Assembly: GCF_003584645.1 (NCBI RefSeq)
Contig: NZ_AP017928.1
Location: 3,324,395 to 3,388,394 of the forward strand
DNA from: Methylocaldum marinum
GTDB taxonomy: Bacteria; Pseudomonadota; Gammaproteobacteria; Methylococcales; Methylococcaceae
Length of the DNA: 64,000 nt
Direction: 5' to 3'
Under the pieces are notes generated by a model. It saw only the letters and a list, made by a program, of their open reading frames with translations, did not search any database and was not told where the DNA came from. Positions 53,091 through 60,719 of the stretch are shown piece by piece; position 1 is the stretch's first letter, and each line of letters opens with the position of its first letter. The translations under genes and the position numbers were made by a program.

Positions 53091-53340
53091 GTCGGGAAAG
53101 GATTCCCGACCTACAGGTGCACGGTCGTAGGTCGGCAATCCCTTGCCGACGCATCCGTTGGCCGAGCCGTGACGTCGGGAAAGGATTCCCGACCTACAGG
53201 TGCGCGGTCGTAGGTCGGCAATCCTTTGCCGACGCATCCGTTGGCCGAGCCGTGACGTCGGGAAAGGATTCCCGACCTACAGGGTGCTCAGTCGTAGGTC
53301 GGCAATCCTTTGCCGACGAATCCCTTTGGCCCGGCGGTGG
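53091..53340. repeat. Three tandem 83-bp units, each a pair of inverted REP palindromes
   Basis: Units start at 53091, 53174 and 53257, exactly 83 bases apart. Each holds GTCGGGAAAGGATTCCCGAC followed by CTAC, a ~12-base spacer, then GTAG and GTCGGCAATCCTTTGCCGAC, and a linker ending TTGGCCGAGCCGTGAC. The two palindromes are near-reverse-complements with a compensated C/G swap in the stem. This is a BIME-like array: two REPs facing each other. It is non-coding and the third unit has begun to diverge. Confidence 0.9.
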
Positions 53341-53436
53341 CATCAGCATAGGTTTGCTAACCTACGTGGAGGGACGTACGGTAGATATGAAAATGCTCCA
53401 GCCTGGCAGATGGAATGCTGTTTCCGGCGAACGAGT

Positions 53437-54144
53437 CTAAAGATCCAGCTCAGCGCCATGAGTTCGCAGCCACTCTTTACGGTCACGGTAGTCCGGCAGG
53501 ACTTTATCGACTTCATTCCAGAATGCATCCGAGTGGTCCCGGTGATGCAGGTGGCATAGCTCGTAGACCACGATATAGTCGATAATGGTCAGCGGAGCCA
53601 TCAAGCATTTCCAGTGAAAATGAAGACTGCCATTTTTCAGGCAGGAGGCCCACCGATATCCAAGATCCCTGACCTGGACTGCCCCCGGCGAGACACCGAC
53701 CCTATTCGCGAAATAGGCTACCCGCTTCTCGATGCGAGGAAGGCCTTTTTCCTCGTAAAACACCTGAAAGACCTGTTGCGCGGCCGCTTTGCCCCCAGCC
53801 TCCAAGACTGAGCGCAGCAAGCAGAATCGGCCATCCTTGAGCTTGAGCGGCTCATCCTGTTCGCGCACAAGCTGAAGGCGATAGTTGCTGCCCAGGTATG
53901 GAAAGGATTCGCCATTCACCCACTCCCGGGTGATTCGCGCGGCGTTGAGGTCGCGCCACTCGGCCAGGCTGCGGTAAATCCACAGCCGCTTGCTGAACAC
54001 GGTCTCGTCCACCTGCTCGGGCGTCATGCGGAGTGGCGGACGTACCGTGATCACGCCATTGCGTTCGATCACGATATCGGTGGTCCGCCGTTCCGTGCCC
54101 GGCAGCAGTTGATAATCGATGTCGCGAACCCGGCGGATCCGCAT
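53437..54144 (-). CDS. YgjP-like M48-type metallopeptidase
   Basis: A 235-residue protein of the YgjP/DUF45 (SprT-like) group. The zinc site is IVVYELCHLHHRDHSDAFWN (HxxxHxxxH-like, WLR-type ending KVLPDYRDRKEWLR). Preceding core motifs are IEKRVAYFANRVGVSPGAVQ and VRDLGYRWASCLKNGSLHFH, then WKCLMAPLTII. These proteins are very often encoded with type I restriction enzymes, as here: the ATG follows the hsdR stop without a gap. The role in restriction, possibly processing or turnover of HsdR, is not settled. The gene looks intact. Confidence 0.92.
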   Translation of the reverse strand: MRIRRVRDIDYQLLPGTERRTTDIVIERNGVITVRPPLRMTPEQVDETVFSKRLWIYRSLAEWRDLNAARITREWVNGESFPYLGSNYRLQLVREQDEPLKLKDGRFCLLRSVLEAGGKAAAQQVFQVFYEEKGLPRIEKRVAYFANRVGVSPGAVQVRDLGYRWASCLKNGSLHFHWKCLMAPLTIIDYIVVYELCHLHHRDHSDAFWNEVDKVLPDYRDRKEWLRTHGAELDL

Positions 54145-57100
54145 TTATGCCGCCCCGGCCCGTATCGTGCGAATCAACTCATCATGACGATTCTTCGCCA
54201 ACTTCATGATTTCCACGGTCACGCGCTCGCGATTCTGTTTGAGCTCCTCGATCCCCGACTTGGCAATCTCGTTCTTGATCATCCCCCGAACGCGCTTTTG
54301 CTTATCGGGGTTTTGCCAGAAATCGACGCTGGCGATGGTTTCCTGGAGCACCTCCACGGTCGTCTCCATCAGCACCTTGAATTTGGCTTTCTCCCCATCA
54401 TTTATGGAACCGACGGCGAAGCCAACCTGAAGGATGTGCTCGTAGAAGGTCGTGGCCTCCCGGCTCATACCGTCCGCGCCGGTTCGGCGGCCGGCGATGG
54501 CCTCAGCACGAAGTTCGGCCAGCTTCTCCGCCAGCAAATCCCACTCTTCGTGATGCTTTTCGATCAGGGCATCGACCTTTTCCGACAAGCTCTTGTAGAA
54601 CGCAGGGTCCTCGTCGTGGTGCACCGTGCAATGTTTGCGAATCGCGTGCTCCATCTCGCTGGCCTTGGCCTCGCTATTCTTGCCCGCGTGTAAGGCCAGC
54701 TTTTCCAGGAAATCCTCGGCCAGGAGTTCCGTAGGCTCGATCTTGGGGTTGATGCCCAGGCTGATCAGATACTCGTTGATCAGTGCCTTCACCTTTTCGC
54801 CGGCGCCGCCCAGATCGATGCTCGTGTCCTTGTAGCGTTCCTTCGTGGCTTGCAGGATGTAACCGAAGCGCCGTGCGGACACCCGGTAAGGATGGGCTTC
54901 GGGTTGGGGCAGAATGATGTCCAGGCTCAGCAGGAACTTCTTCAGATAGACCTCGAAGTCAGCCCGCTGCCTTTCATCCTTCAAGGCTTTTACGGCCTCG
55001 TGCACGATCGCGGCATCGGTCTCCGGATCATTCGAGGCGCCGGTCACGAAGGCCTTGATGTCTTTCACCCCCAGCGCCGCAAGATGCTGCAACAGGCGTT
55101 GATAACGCTCCTCCAGCACCGGAAGCTCCGAGGCGATGCTTTGCATCCCGTCATGGAGTTCCTGTAGTTCATCGCTGGCGGCATAGAGGCTCAGGGCATC
55201 CGTCAAATGATTGGACAGCCCGATGTAATCCACGATATAGCCGCGCTGCTTGCCCTTCTTCACCCGGTTGGTTCGGCCGATGGCTTGCAGCAAGGTGTGC
55301 TCGCGCAGCTTCTTGTCGATGTACATCACCTGCTCGATGGGGGCATCGAAGCCGGTGAGCAGCATGTCGCAAACGATCAGGAAGGCAATGCCGGTGTATT
55401 CCCGATCCGGATCATCAAGATCGAAGCCCCGGCAGAAGTCGTCGACAGCGCTCATCCGCGCGGCCTGCTTGCGGACGTGGGTGATATAGGCCGGCTCATT
55501 GGTGCCGTCCGACGACACCACGACCGCAGTCTTCAGGAAACGCAGGCGTTTGATCAGCTCCCCATCGGGCGGTGATTCGGCCTCCTCCAGCTTGATGCGT
55601 TCAGCCAGCGCGGCCTCGATGCCGGCCTGGTAGCGCACGCAGGCCAGCTTGGAATGGCACACCACCTGCGCCTTAAAACCGTTGGGCAGGATATTGTCGA
55701 CGTAGTGGCTAACCAGGTCCTCGGCAATGGCATTGATGCGGTTTTCGGCTTCCAGAACATCGCCGGTGGCGCCGTATTTCCGCTTGATCGCCAGCAATTC
55801 CTCTTCGCTGCGATCACGGAACAGGTCTTCGAAGGCCTGATCGAAGGCGTGCTTTTCGTTCAGCGCGCTGTCCGCGGTTTTCCCCTCGTACAGGATTTGC
55901 AGGGTGGCCCCATCGTTCACCGCGTCCATCAGCCGGTAGGTGTCGATGTACTCGCCGAAGCGCTTGTGGGTTTTCTTCTCGCCGTGGCGTTCGGTAATCA
56001 GCGGCGTGCCGGTAAAGGCCACGCGCGTGGCATTGGGAAAGGCCTCGAACAGGTTGTCGCCCAATTCGGCGCTTTGCGTGCGGTGCGCCTCGTCGATCAT
56101 CAGGATGATCCGCTCCGAGGCGTTCACCACCCCGAAAGTCTTGCCCGAGGGCATCGCCCGATAGGTGCCCAGCGCCTCGGCCACGGTGTTGGTCAGGGTC
56201 TGCTTGTGTTCCTGAAACTTGTGGATCATCACCATGTTGATGTCGGAGCTGTCGGTCGCCAGGTGCCGGCGCAAGGCCTGCCGGGATTCGATCACGTTAA
56301 CCCGGCCGCCGATCAGGGTCGCGGTTTCCCCGAGCTGTTCCTCCAGATCCTGCCGGTCATTCACGAGCACGATCTTGTAATCGGCCAGATCGCGGCTGGC
56401 GCGCAGCATCCGGGCCAGGAACACCATCGTCAGCGATTTGCCCGAGCCTTGGGTGTGCCATACCACGCCGCTGCGCGCCATCGCCGTTCGGCCGGTCCGC
56501 AAACGCTCCGCGATCTTGTTGGCCGCGCGAAACTGCTGGTAGCGGCACACCACCTTCACCCGCGATCCGCCATCGGTATCCATGAATACCGAGCAGGTGC
56601 GCAGGATGTGCAGCAGATTCGGCTTCGCGAACATCCCGGCAATCAACTGCTGCTGGGCGTTCATCCCCTCGCGTGTTGCGTCGTCCCGAGGGTAGAGCGT
56701 CTTCCATGCGAAGAAATGCTCCTCGCCCGAGGTGATGGTCCCGTAGTCGGCCTCGATGCCGCAGGTGCGGATCAAGAGCAGGTTGCTGTGAAACAACCGG
56801 GGCTCCCCTTCCTTCAGGCCCGCCGCTTCGGTCTCCTTGCGTCGGCGCATATAGCGCTGCAACTGGACGAATGCCTCCTGCATCGGGTTCGCGCAGGTTT
56901 CCGAGCCTTTCTTGCATTCCACGACGGCCAGGGGGATACCGTTCACGAACAGCACGATATCCGGAACGATGAAGGTTTTAACGCAGCCCGGCGTATCGAC
57001 GCGGAACTGGTTGATGGCATGGAACCGATTGTTTTCGGGATGGCGGAAATCGATCAGCCGCACCACCGGGTCGGCTTCCCCGGTCAACTCATTGACGTCG

Positions 57101-57408
57101 GCCTGGGCCTTGAATAGCAGTGACTGAATGGCCTCATTGGCCTCCAACAAGGTCCGGTTGGGCTGGCGCAACAACTGACTGCGCAGATCTTCCAATTGCC
57201 GATCCATCAGCCACTCCTGGCCGTCGTCCGTGCGATTGATGGACCGCACCGCGGCGTCGAATACTTCCGGGAGCAACCATTGGCGAAAGTTGGCGCGGAG
57301 GCTCCGGCCGGCCTCCTGGGGCAGCCCGGCGCCCTGGTCGACGACGGTCCAGCCCAGGGCTTCGAGCTGTTGCAGGAAGGGCTGTTCGACTTCGGTGTAT
57401 TCGGACAT
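54145..57408 (-). CDS. hsdR: Type I restriction endonuclease subunit R
   Basis: A 1087-residue motor/nuclease subunit. The N-terminal nuclease domain has the PD-(D/E)xK signature in FIVPDIVLFVNGIPLAVVEC then KKG (~residues 145-170). The SF2 translocase follows: motif I GVVWHTQGSGKSLTMVFLAR (~315-334), motif II RIILMIDEAHRTQSAELGDN, motif III RVAFTGTPLITERHG, and late motifs DMLLTGFDAPIEQVMYIDKK and LLQAIGRTNRVKKGKQRGYI. The C-terminal helical region (IMKLAKNRHDELIRTIRAGA) is complete. HsdR needs HsdM and HsdS to cut; here hsdM is absent and hsdS is truncated. The enzyme appears stranded unless partners exist elsewhere. Confidence 0.96.
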   Translation of the reverse strand: MSEYTEVEQPFLQQLEALGWTVVDQGAGLPQEAGRSLRANFRQWLLPEVFDAAVRSINRTDDGQEWLMDRQLEDLRSQLLRQPNRTLLEANEAIQSLLFKAQADVNELTGEADPVVRLIDFRHPENNRFHAINQFRVDTPGCVKTFIVPDIVLFVNGIPLAVVECKKGSETCANPMQEAFVQLQRYMRRRKETEAAGLKEGEPRLFHSNLLLIRTCGIEADYGTITSGEEHFFAWKTLYPRDDATREGMNAQQQLIAGMFAKPNLLHILRTCSVFMDTDGGSRVKVVCRYQQFRAANKIAERLRTGRTAMARSGVVWHTQGSGKSLTMVFLARMLRASRDLADYKIVLVNDRQDLEEQLGETATLIGGRVNVIESRQALRRHLATDSSDINMVMIHKFQEHKQTLTNTVAEALGTYRAMPSGKTFGVVNASERIILMIDEAHRTQSAELGDNLFEAFPNATRVAFTGTPLITERHGEKKTHKRFGEYIDTYRLMDAVNDGATLQILYEGKTADSALNEKHAFDQAFEDLFRDRSEEELLAIKRKYGATGDVLEAENRINAIAEDLVSHYVDNILPNGFKAQVVCHSKLACVRYQAGIEAALAERIKLEEAESPPDGELIKRLRFLKTAVVVSSDGTNEPAYITHVRKQAARMSAVDDFCRGFDLDDPDREYTGIAFLIVCDMLLTGFDAPIEQVMYIDKKLREHTLLQAIGRTNRVKKGKQRGYIVDYIGLSNHLTDALSLYAASDELQELHDGMQSIASELPVLEERYQRLLQHLAALGVKDIKAFVTGASNDPETDAAIVHEAVKALKDERQRADFEVYLKKFLLSLDIILPQPEAHPYRVSARRFGYILQATKERYKDTSIDLGGAGEKVKALINEYLISLGINPKIEPTELLAEDFLEKLALHAGKNSEAKASEMEHAIRKHCTVHHDEDPAFYKSLSEKVDALIEKHHEEWDLLAEKLAELRAEAIAGRRTGADGMSREATTFYEHILQVGFAVGSINDGEKAKFKVLMETTVEVLQETIASVDFWQNPDKQKRVRGMIKNEIAKSGIEELKQNRERVTVEIMKLAKNRHDELIRTIRAGAA

Positions 57409-57414
57409 TGCGGG

Positions 57415-57588
57415 TCAGGTCGTAGGCTTGGGTGCGTCGTCGCCGATGAACACGGGACGCCCGTCCCGCCAAATGACAGCGTACTGACCGAGCCGCCGCT
57501 TCCGTTCCAGGGTTTTGGCAACGGCTTCCCGCAGGGCCTTGAGTATGGCCTCGGTTTCCGGGGAAGGGACTGTGGACATGAGTTTCAT
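57415..57588 (-). CDS. Small protein upstream of hsdR
   Basis: A 57-residue protein read directly from the sequence: start ATG at 57588 with GGAGA upstream, stop TGA at 57415-57417, six bases before the hsdR ATG. It reads MKLMSTVPSPETEAILKALR, EAVAKTLERKRRLGQYAVIW, then RDGRPVFIGDDAPKPTT. A basic helix followed by a short beta-strand pair (QYAVIWRDGRPVFIG) resembles small conserved proteins seen near restriction and toxin loci, but I cannot name the family. Tight coupling to hsdR suggests a role in its expression or control. Confidence 0.72.
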   Translation of the reverse strand: MKLMSTVPSPETEAILKALREAVAKTLERKRRLGQYAVIWRDGRPVFIGDDAPKPTT

Positions 57589-57618
57589 GGCCTGGTCTCC
57601 GATTCAGCGATAAACCCA

Positions 57619-57652
57619 CGTAGGGCGCAATAGCGTACTCGCGTATTGCGCC
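57619..57652. repeat. Left REP of the RAYT element
   Basis: 34-base repeat containing its own palindrome, GGCGCAATA at one side and TATTGCGCC at the other, around GCGTACTCGCG. It is preceded by CGTA. It is the exact reverse complement of 58309-58342. Confidence 0.9.
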
Positions 57653-57661
57653 GGATGAGTG

Positions 57662-58198
57662 TTAAACCCGCTCGCCCATGGTCCAGTCGCCACCCGGCCC
57701 GTTGGCCCAATTAAGCGGATAAACACCACCTTCGACATAGCGATGAAACGTCGAATGGGGCCACTCCGACACTCGTTGGACATAGCCATGCTTCACTGGG
57801 TTGATATGGCAATAATCCATGTGCGCCGCATAATCCTCTTCATCGCGAATCGCGTGTTCCCAAAACCGACGTTGCCATATTCCACGCTCGCCACGCGCGA
57901 GGCGTATCTTCGAGCGCCGTTCCGTCGGTGACAATCCTTTCGAGAAGCCTTGCTTGATCAACCGCCATCGATTGGTGAAATCGTCATCGTCGGGCGGAAG
58001 CGTCCAGACCACGTGCAGGTGATCCGGCAAGACCACCCAGGCGTCGATATGGAATGGCCGTTTTGTCCGAATCTCCCGTACCACAGTTCAAAGCAGGTGG
58101 ATGTGCCGGACAAGCAAATCGTTCGGGTAACGTTCGAGCAGATTGACAGTGAAGAAATAGGTGCCGCCGGGTACGCGATAACGCCGATAGTCGGGCAT
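57662..58198 (-). pseudogene. REP-associated tyrosine transposase (RAYT) with in-frame TGA
   Basis: Read from the ATG at 58198: MPDYRRYRVPGGTYFFTVNL, LERYPNDLLVRHIHLL, then TGA at 58090-58088. The same frame continues TVVREIRTKRPFHIDAWVVL, PDHLHVVWTLPPDDDDFTNR to the normal end near 57662. The HUH motif (LPDHLHVVWTLP), GIWQRRFWEHAIRDEEDYAA, HMDYCHINPVKHGYVQRV and WPHSTFHRYVEGG are all typical RAYT features. The stop stands where family members usually have Arg, so a single C-to-T change (CGA to TGA) explains it. With the stop read through, the length would be a normal ~178 residues. The gene is recently inactivated rather than decayed. Confidence 0.9.
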
Positions 58199-58308
58199 TG
58201 GAATACCTGTTTCAAGGTGACAAGTGAACAATGATACACCTTGAAAATACAGGCATTGGCGGATCGAGTGGTATGGCCAGCGATAAACGGTCCGATCGTT
58301 GCTCATGC

Positions 58309-58342
58309 GGCGCAATACGCGAGTACGCTATTGCGCCCTACG
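58309..58342. repeat. Right REP of the RAYT element; supplies the darT stop codon
   Basis: GGCGCAATACGCGAGTACGC followed by TATTGCGCCCTACG. On the minus strand its edge reads CGTAGGGCGC, and TAG within it (58340-58338) is the stop codon of the truncated darT frame. Confidence 0.9.
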
Positions 58343-58760
58343 CGAGCTGGCTCATATCACGGTAGTAGTTGGTCCAGTCCGGGTAGGCGTGCGCATTGGT
58401 GAAAATGAACGGCAATCCCAGTTCCTGAATCCGGTATAGGCTGGACACCAAAATCACGATTTCTTCGTTCCGGCGCTGCGGCACACCCCTGCCCGAGTGG
58501 ATATTCTTCATCATCACCGAGAACGGCGTGAAGTAGAACGGAACGTATTCGGCCAGCGTCCCGCCCGGCGCAATCGGCACCACGCGGTGTCGGCGTTTGT
58601 CGATCAGATCGGGGTTGCCAATGTTGACGTAACTGGGCGCCAGCACGGCCGAGTTGGCGCAGTGCAGGCCGTTATCCAGAATCCATGGCAGGTTGTTCCT
58701 GTGGACAATGCGCCAGATCAGCGCCTTCTCGGGATTCAGGCTGGGGTAGTGGTTAGCCAT
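58338..58760 (-). pseudogene. darT: DarT (DUF4433) DNA ADP-ribosyltransferase toxin, C-terminally truncated
   Basis: A 140-residue remainder of a DarT protein, normally over 200 residues. Preserved parts are the NAD-binding start (ALIWRIVHRNNLPWILDNGL), NIGNPDLIDKRRHRVVPIAP, GGTLAEYVPFYFTPFSVMMK, EEIVILVSSLYRIQELGLPF and IFTNAHAYPDWTNYYRDMSQ. It stops at the TAG contributed by the REP edge, before the region that carries the catalytic Glu in known DarT enzymes, so the toxin should be inactive. DarT modifies thymidine in single-stranded DNA. Its partner DarG, a macrodomain antitoxin normally encoded next to it, is absent. The start overlaps the hsdS remnant by eight bases. Confidence 0.85.
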
Positions 58761-59127
58761 TCACAGCCTTCGGGACCGGCTCATCGACCTGCACCGGGAC
58801 TTTGCCGATGAGGAGGTCTTGCATGAGGCCGAGTTTTTGTTTCCTCAGCTTATCAAGCTGGTCAGAATCCTTTCGAGTTCGATCCGTAATTTTCTGGTAT
58901 CGATCAAAGATTAGAGCCTGTTCATCCAAGCCTGGCAGCGGTAGTTGAAGGGTTTTCAACGTGCTGGACTGGATAGCGTCCATAATCCCACCCTGCATTG
59001 CGCGTCTAAACCAAGCGTTTGCCCAAGCAGCGTGATTAAGCTGCCAGCAGATCAATTCGGGAAGAGCTTTCTCTGGATCGAAGGTCATTGTCCAAAGATG
59101 CTTGGACGACAATGCAACCTCTAGCGA
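58753..59127 (-). pseudogene. hsdS: C-terminal remnant of type I restriction specificity subunit HsdS
   Basis: The open frame begins after an in-frame TAA at 59128-59130 and encodes about 124 residues: EVALSSKHLWTMTFDPEKAL, CWQLNHAAWANAWFRRAMQG and SSTLKTLQLPLPGLDEQALI. The conserved coiled coil follows: FDRYQKITDRTRKDSDQLDK, LRKQKLGLMQDLLIGKVPV. This is the second target-recognition domain end plus the C-terminal conserved region of HsdS. The first target-recognition domain and central coil are gone, and a repeat element (59144-59306) lies directly upstream. It cannot give DNA specificity alone. Expression, if any, would need a non-ATG start such as TTG at 59112. Confidence 0.85.
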
Positions 59128-59143
59128 TTAAGGCATTCATTTT

Positions 59144-59306
59144 GTAGGGTGGGTTAGGCGCGCATTGCATTGAGCCGGCAATGTTCCCTGGTGGTGTCGC
59201 CCGCCGTAACCCACCGGACAAGGCCGCGGAACCGGTGGGTTACGGTGCGTTCATAGCCCGGTGACCGCCAGAAAACGGTTTCCGGTACGCGCCTAACCCA
59301 CCCTAC
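59144..59306. repeat. 163-bp nested palindromic (MITE-like) element next to the hsdS break
   Basis: Terminal arms GTAGGGTGGGTTAGGCGCG (59144-59162) and CGCGCCTAACCCACCCTAC (59288-59306) are perfect 19-base inverted repeats. A second perfect pair lies inside: CCGTAACCCACCGG and CCGGTGGGTTACGG (about 59208-59251). It has no coding capacity. The ends resemble those of the 20115-20192 element, suggesting one family moved by a transposase in trans. Confidence 0.85.
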
Positions 59307-59360
59307 GATTAACGTTCACTGGTATGCCGGATGGAATTAGCCGGGTTCTCGCCCGATCGC

Positions 59361-60719
59361 CTAAAGCGACTCGAGAAACCGCAGCAATGCCTGCCGGTCC
59401 GATTTCCCGAGCCCTTTCACCCGATCCCGCACGATGGCGGCTTCGCCGCCATGCCATAACACGGCTTCCAGGATGTTGCGGGCACGACCGTCGTGGAGAA
59501 AGGTGGTGTGTTCGGCGATGCTCGCAGCCAAACCGATACCCCACAAAGGCGCTGTGCGCCATTCACGCGGGCCTGCCTGGAAATCGGGCCGTCCGTCGGC
59601 GAGTTCAGCGCCCATATCGTGGACCAGGAGATCGGTGTAGGGGTGAATCGTCTGGTTCGACAGCTCCGGCAGCGGCGCAAAACGGCCGGTTTGGAGCGTT
59701 TCGACGTGGCACTCGTTGCAGCCGATCTCACGAAAGAGGGATTCGCCGCGCACGACCTCCGGATCATCCGGGTTTCGTCGCGCGGGCACCGCAAGGCTCC
59801 GGACATAGAGCACGACGGCATCGAGCTGTTCCGGCGCGAGTTCCGGACGGCGGGCAGAGGGCGCCATGCGGCAGTCTTTCTGCGTTGCCGTGCAGTTCTC
59901 CTCGGGCAACAAGGACGAGGTGATGCCCATGTCACCCAGGAAGGCGCCGGCGATTTGCTGCGGAAGATTCGGCACATTGGCCTTGTGCCCGAAACGGCCG
60001 ATCGCAACCCGTCCGCTTGCCGCATCCCACACCCGGTTGACGCGGCCCTCGATGCCGTCCCGCTTGGAGCGGCGCTCCAGATCCAGCAAGGTCTCGTCGC
60101 TCGCGGCTTCGAGCAGTCCCAGCCCGTATACCGCAGGCCCCACGCGGGCGGACATGAGCACGTCCCCTTCCAAAGGTCCGTAGCGGAGATCGCTCAAAAC
60201 GATCTTGGGTGTTCGGAGGGAAACCGTTTCGCCGTCGGCCAGCGTGACGGCAAACTCCGCGTACTCGATAGAAACCCTGCCCTCCTCCGCCACGCCGGGG
60301 ATCCCGTGGTTTTGCAGTTGATCGCCGTATACCGGATGCGGTCGCGGCCCGCCGTTTTCGGACCGGCCCGGCACGCTCAACCGGATCAGCAGCCCGCCGG
60401 CGTCGTCGTCCGGACCGTCCGGCGACTTGCCGCGGGCGTTCTTGAGATGGCAGGCGGCGCACGAAATCCGATTGTACAACGGCCCGAGCCCGGCAATCTC
60501 GATGTCCTCGGCCGGGGGAATGACCCAGCTTTGGCGGAACAGACCCCGTCCCTTGAAGAACTCGGGTAATCTTTCCGGCGTCAACGCGGGGCTCGGACGG
60601 GAATACGCCTCCCTGCCGGCATCGGTTACCGTGGAACTGCCGCCGGACAAGGTCTCCGCGGCGCCCGCCGCCGAAGCCGCTCCGAGCGATAGCGCAAGAA
60701 CGAGGGAGAGACGCATCAC
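59361..60719 (-). CDS. Di-haem oxidoreductase-family (DUF1111) cytochrome
   Basis: A 452-residue periplasmic protein with signal peptide (LSLVLALSLGAASAAGAAE). Two haem c motifs are present: CAACH in LYNRISCAACHLKNARGKSP (~residue 92) and CNECH in FREIGCNECHVETLQTG (~345). Family segments include PDGPDDDAGGLLIRLSVPG, KANVPNLPQQIAGAFLGDMG, TPLWGIGLAAS-like APLWGIGLAASIAEHTTFLH and HDGRARNILEAVLWHGGEA. The family is related to di-haem peroxidases, with unknown substrates. It overlaps the end of the solute-binding protein gene by four bases, and both follow a TonB receptor gene on the same strand, suggesting a redox step in metal uptake. Confidence 0.92.
   Translation of the reverse strand: MMRLSLVLALSLGAASAAGAAETLSGGSSTVTDAGREAYSRPSPALTPERLPEFFKGRGLFRQSWVIPPAEDIEIAGLGPLYNRISCAACHLKNARGKSPDGPDDDAGGLLIRLSVPGRSENGGPRPHPVYGDQLQNHGIPGVAEEGRVSIEYAEFAVTLADGETVSLRTPKIVLSDLRYGPLEGDVLMSARVGPAVYGLGLLEAASDETLLDLERRSKRDGIEGRVNRVWDAASGRVAIGRFGHKANVPNLPQQIAGAFLGDMGITSSLLPEENCTATQKDCRMAPSARRPELAPEQLDAVVLYVRSLAVPARRNPDDPEVVRGESLFREIGCNECHVETLQTGRFAPLPELSNQTIHPYTDLLVHDMGAELADGRPDFQAGPREWRTAPLWGIGLAASIAEHTTFLHDGRARNILEAVLWHGGEAAIVRDRVKGLGKSDRQALLRFLESL

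Larger units (their letters stand above)
57619..58342. mobile_element. REP-RAYT-REP element inserted in the darT/restriction locus
   Basis: A 724-base unit bounded by 34-base perfect inverted repeats (57619-57652 and 58309-58342), enclosing a REP-associated tyrosine transposase gene. The left repeat begins CGTAGGGCGCAATAGCGTAC; the right one is its exact reverse complement. RAYT enzymes are the recognised movers of REP palindromes, so gene and flanking REPs form a typical partnership. The right repeat truncates the darT gene. The transposase now carries a stop codon and the unit is probably immobile. Confidence 0.88.

Noticed and set aside
53091-53340. CRISPR array, suggested by regular repeats
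   Set aside because: The period is 83 bases with only three units, the whole unit is repeated including the 'spacers', and each half is palindromic. No cas genes are nearby.
52934-53440. 168-codon frame spanning the tandem repeats
   Set aside because: It is open only because the 83-base repeat lacks stops in some frames; its translation is the repeat itself.
55654-57117. 487-codon plus-strand open frame
   Set aside because: It is antisense to hsdR, which carries all helicase and nuclease motifs.
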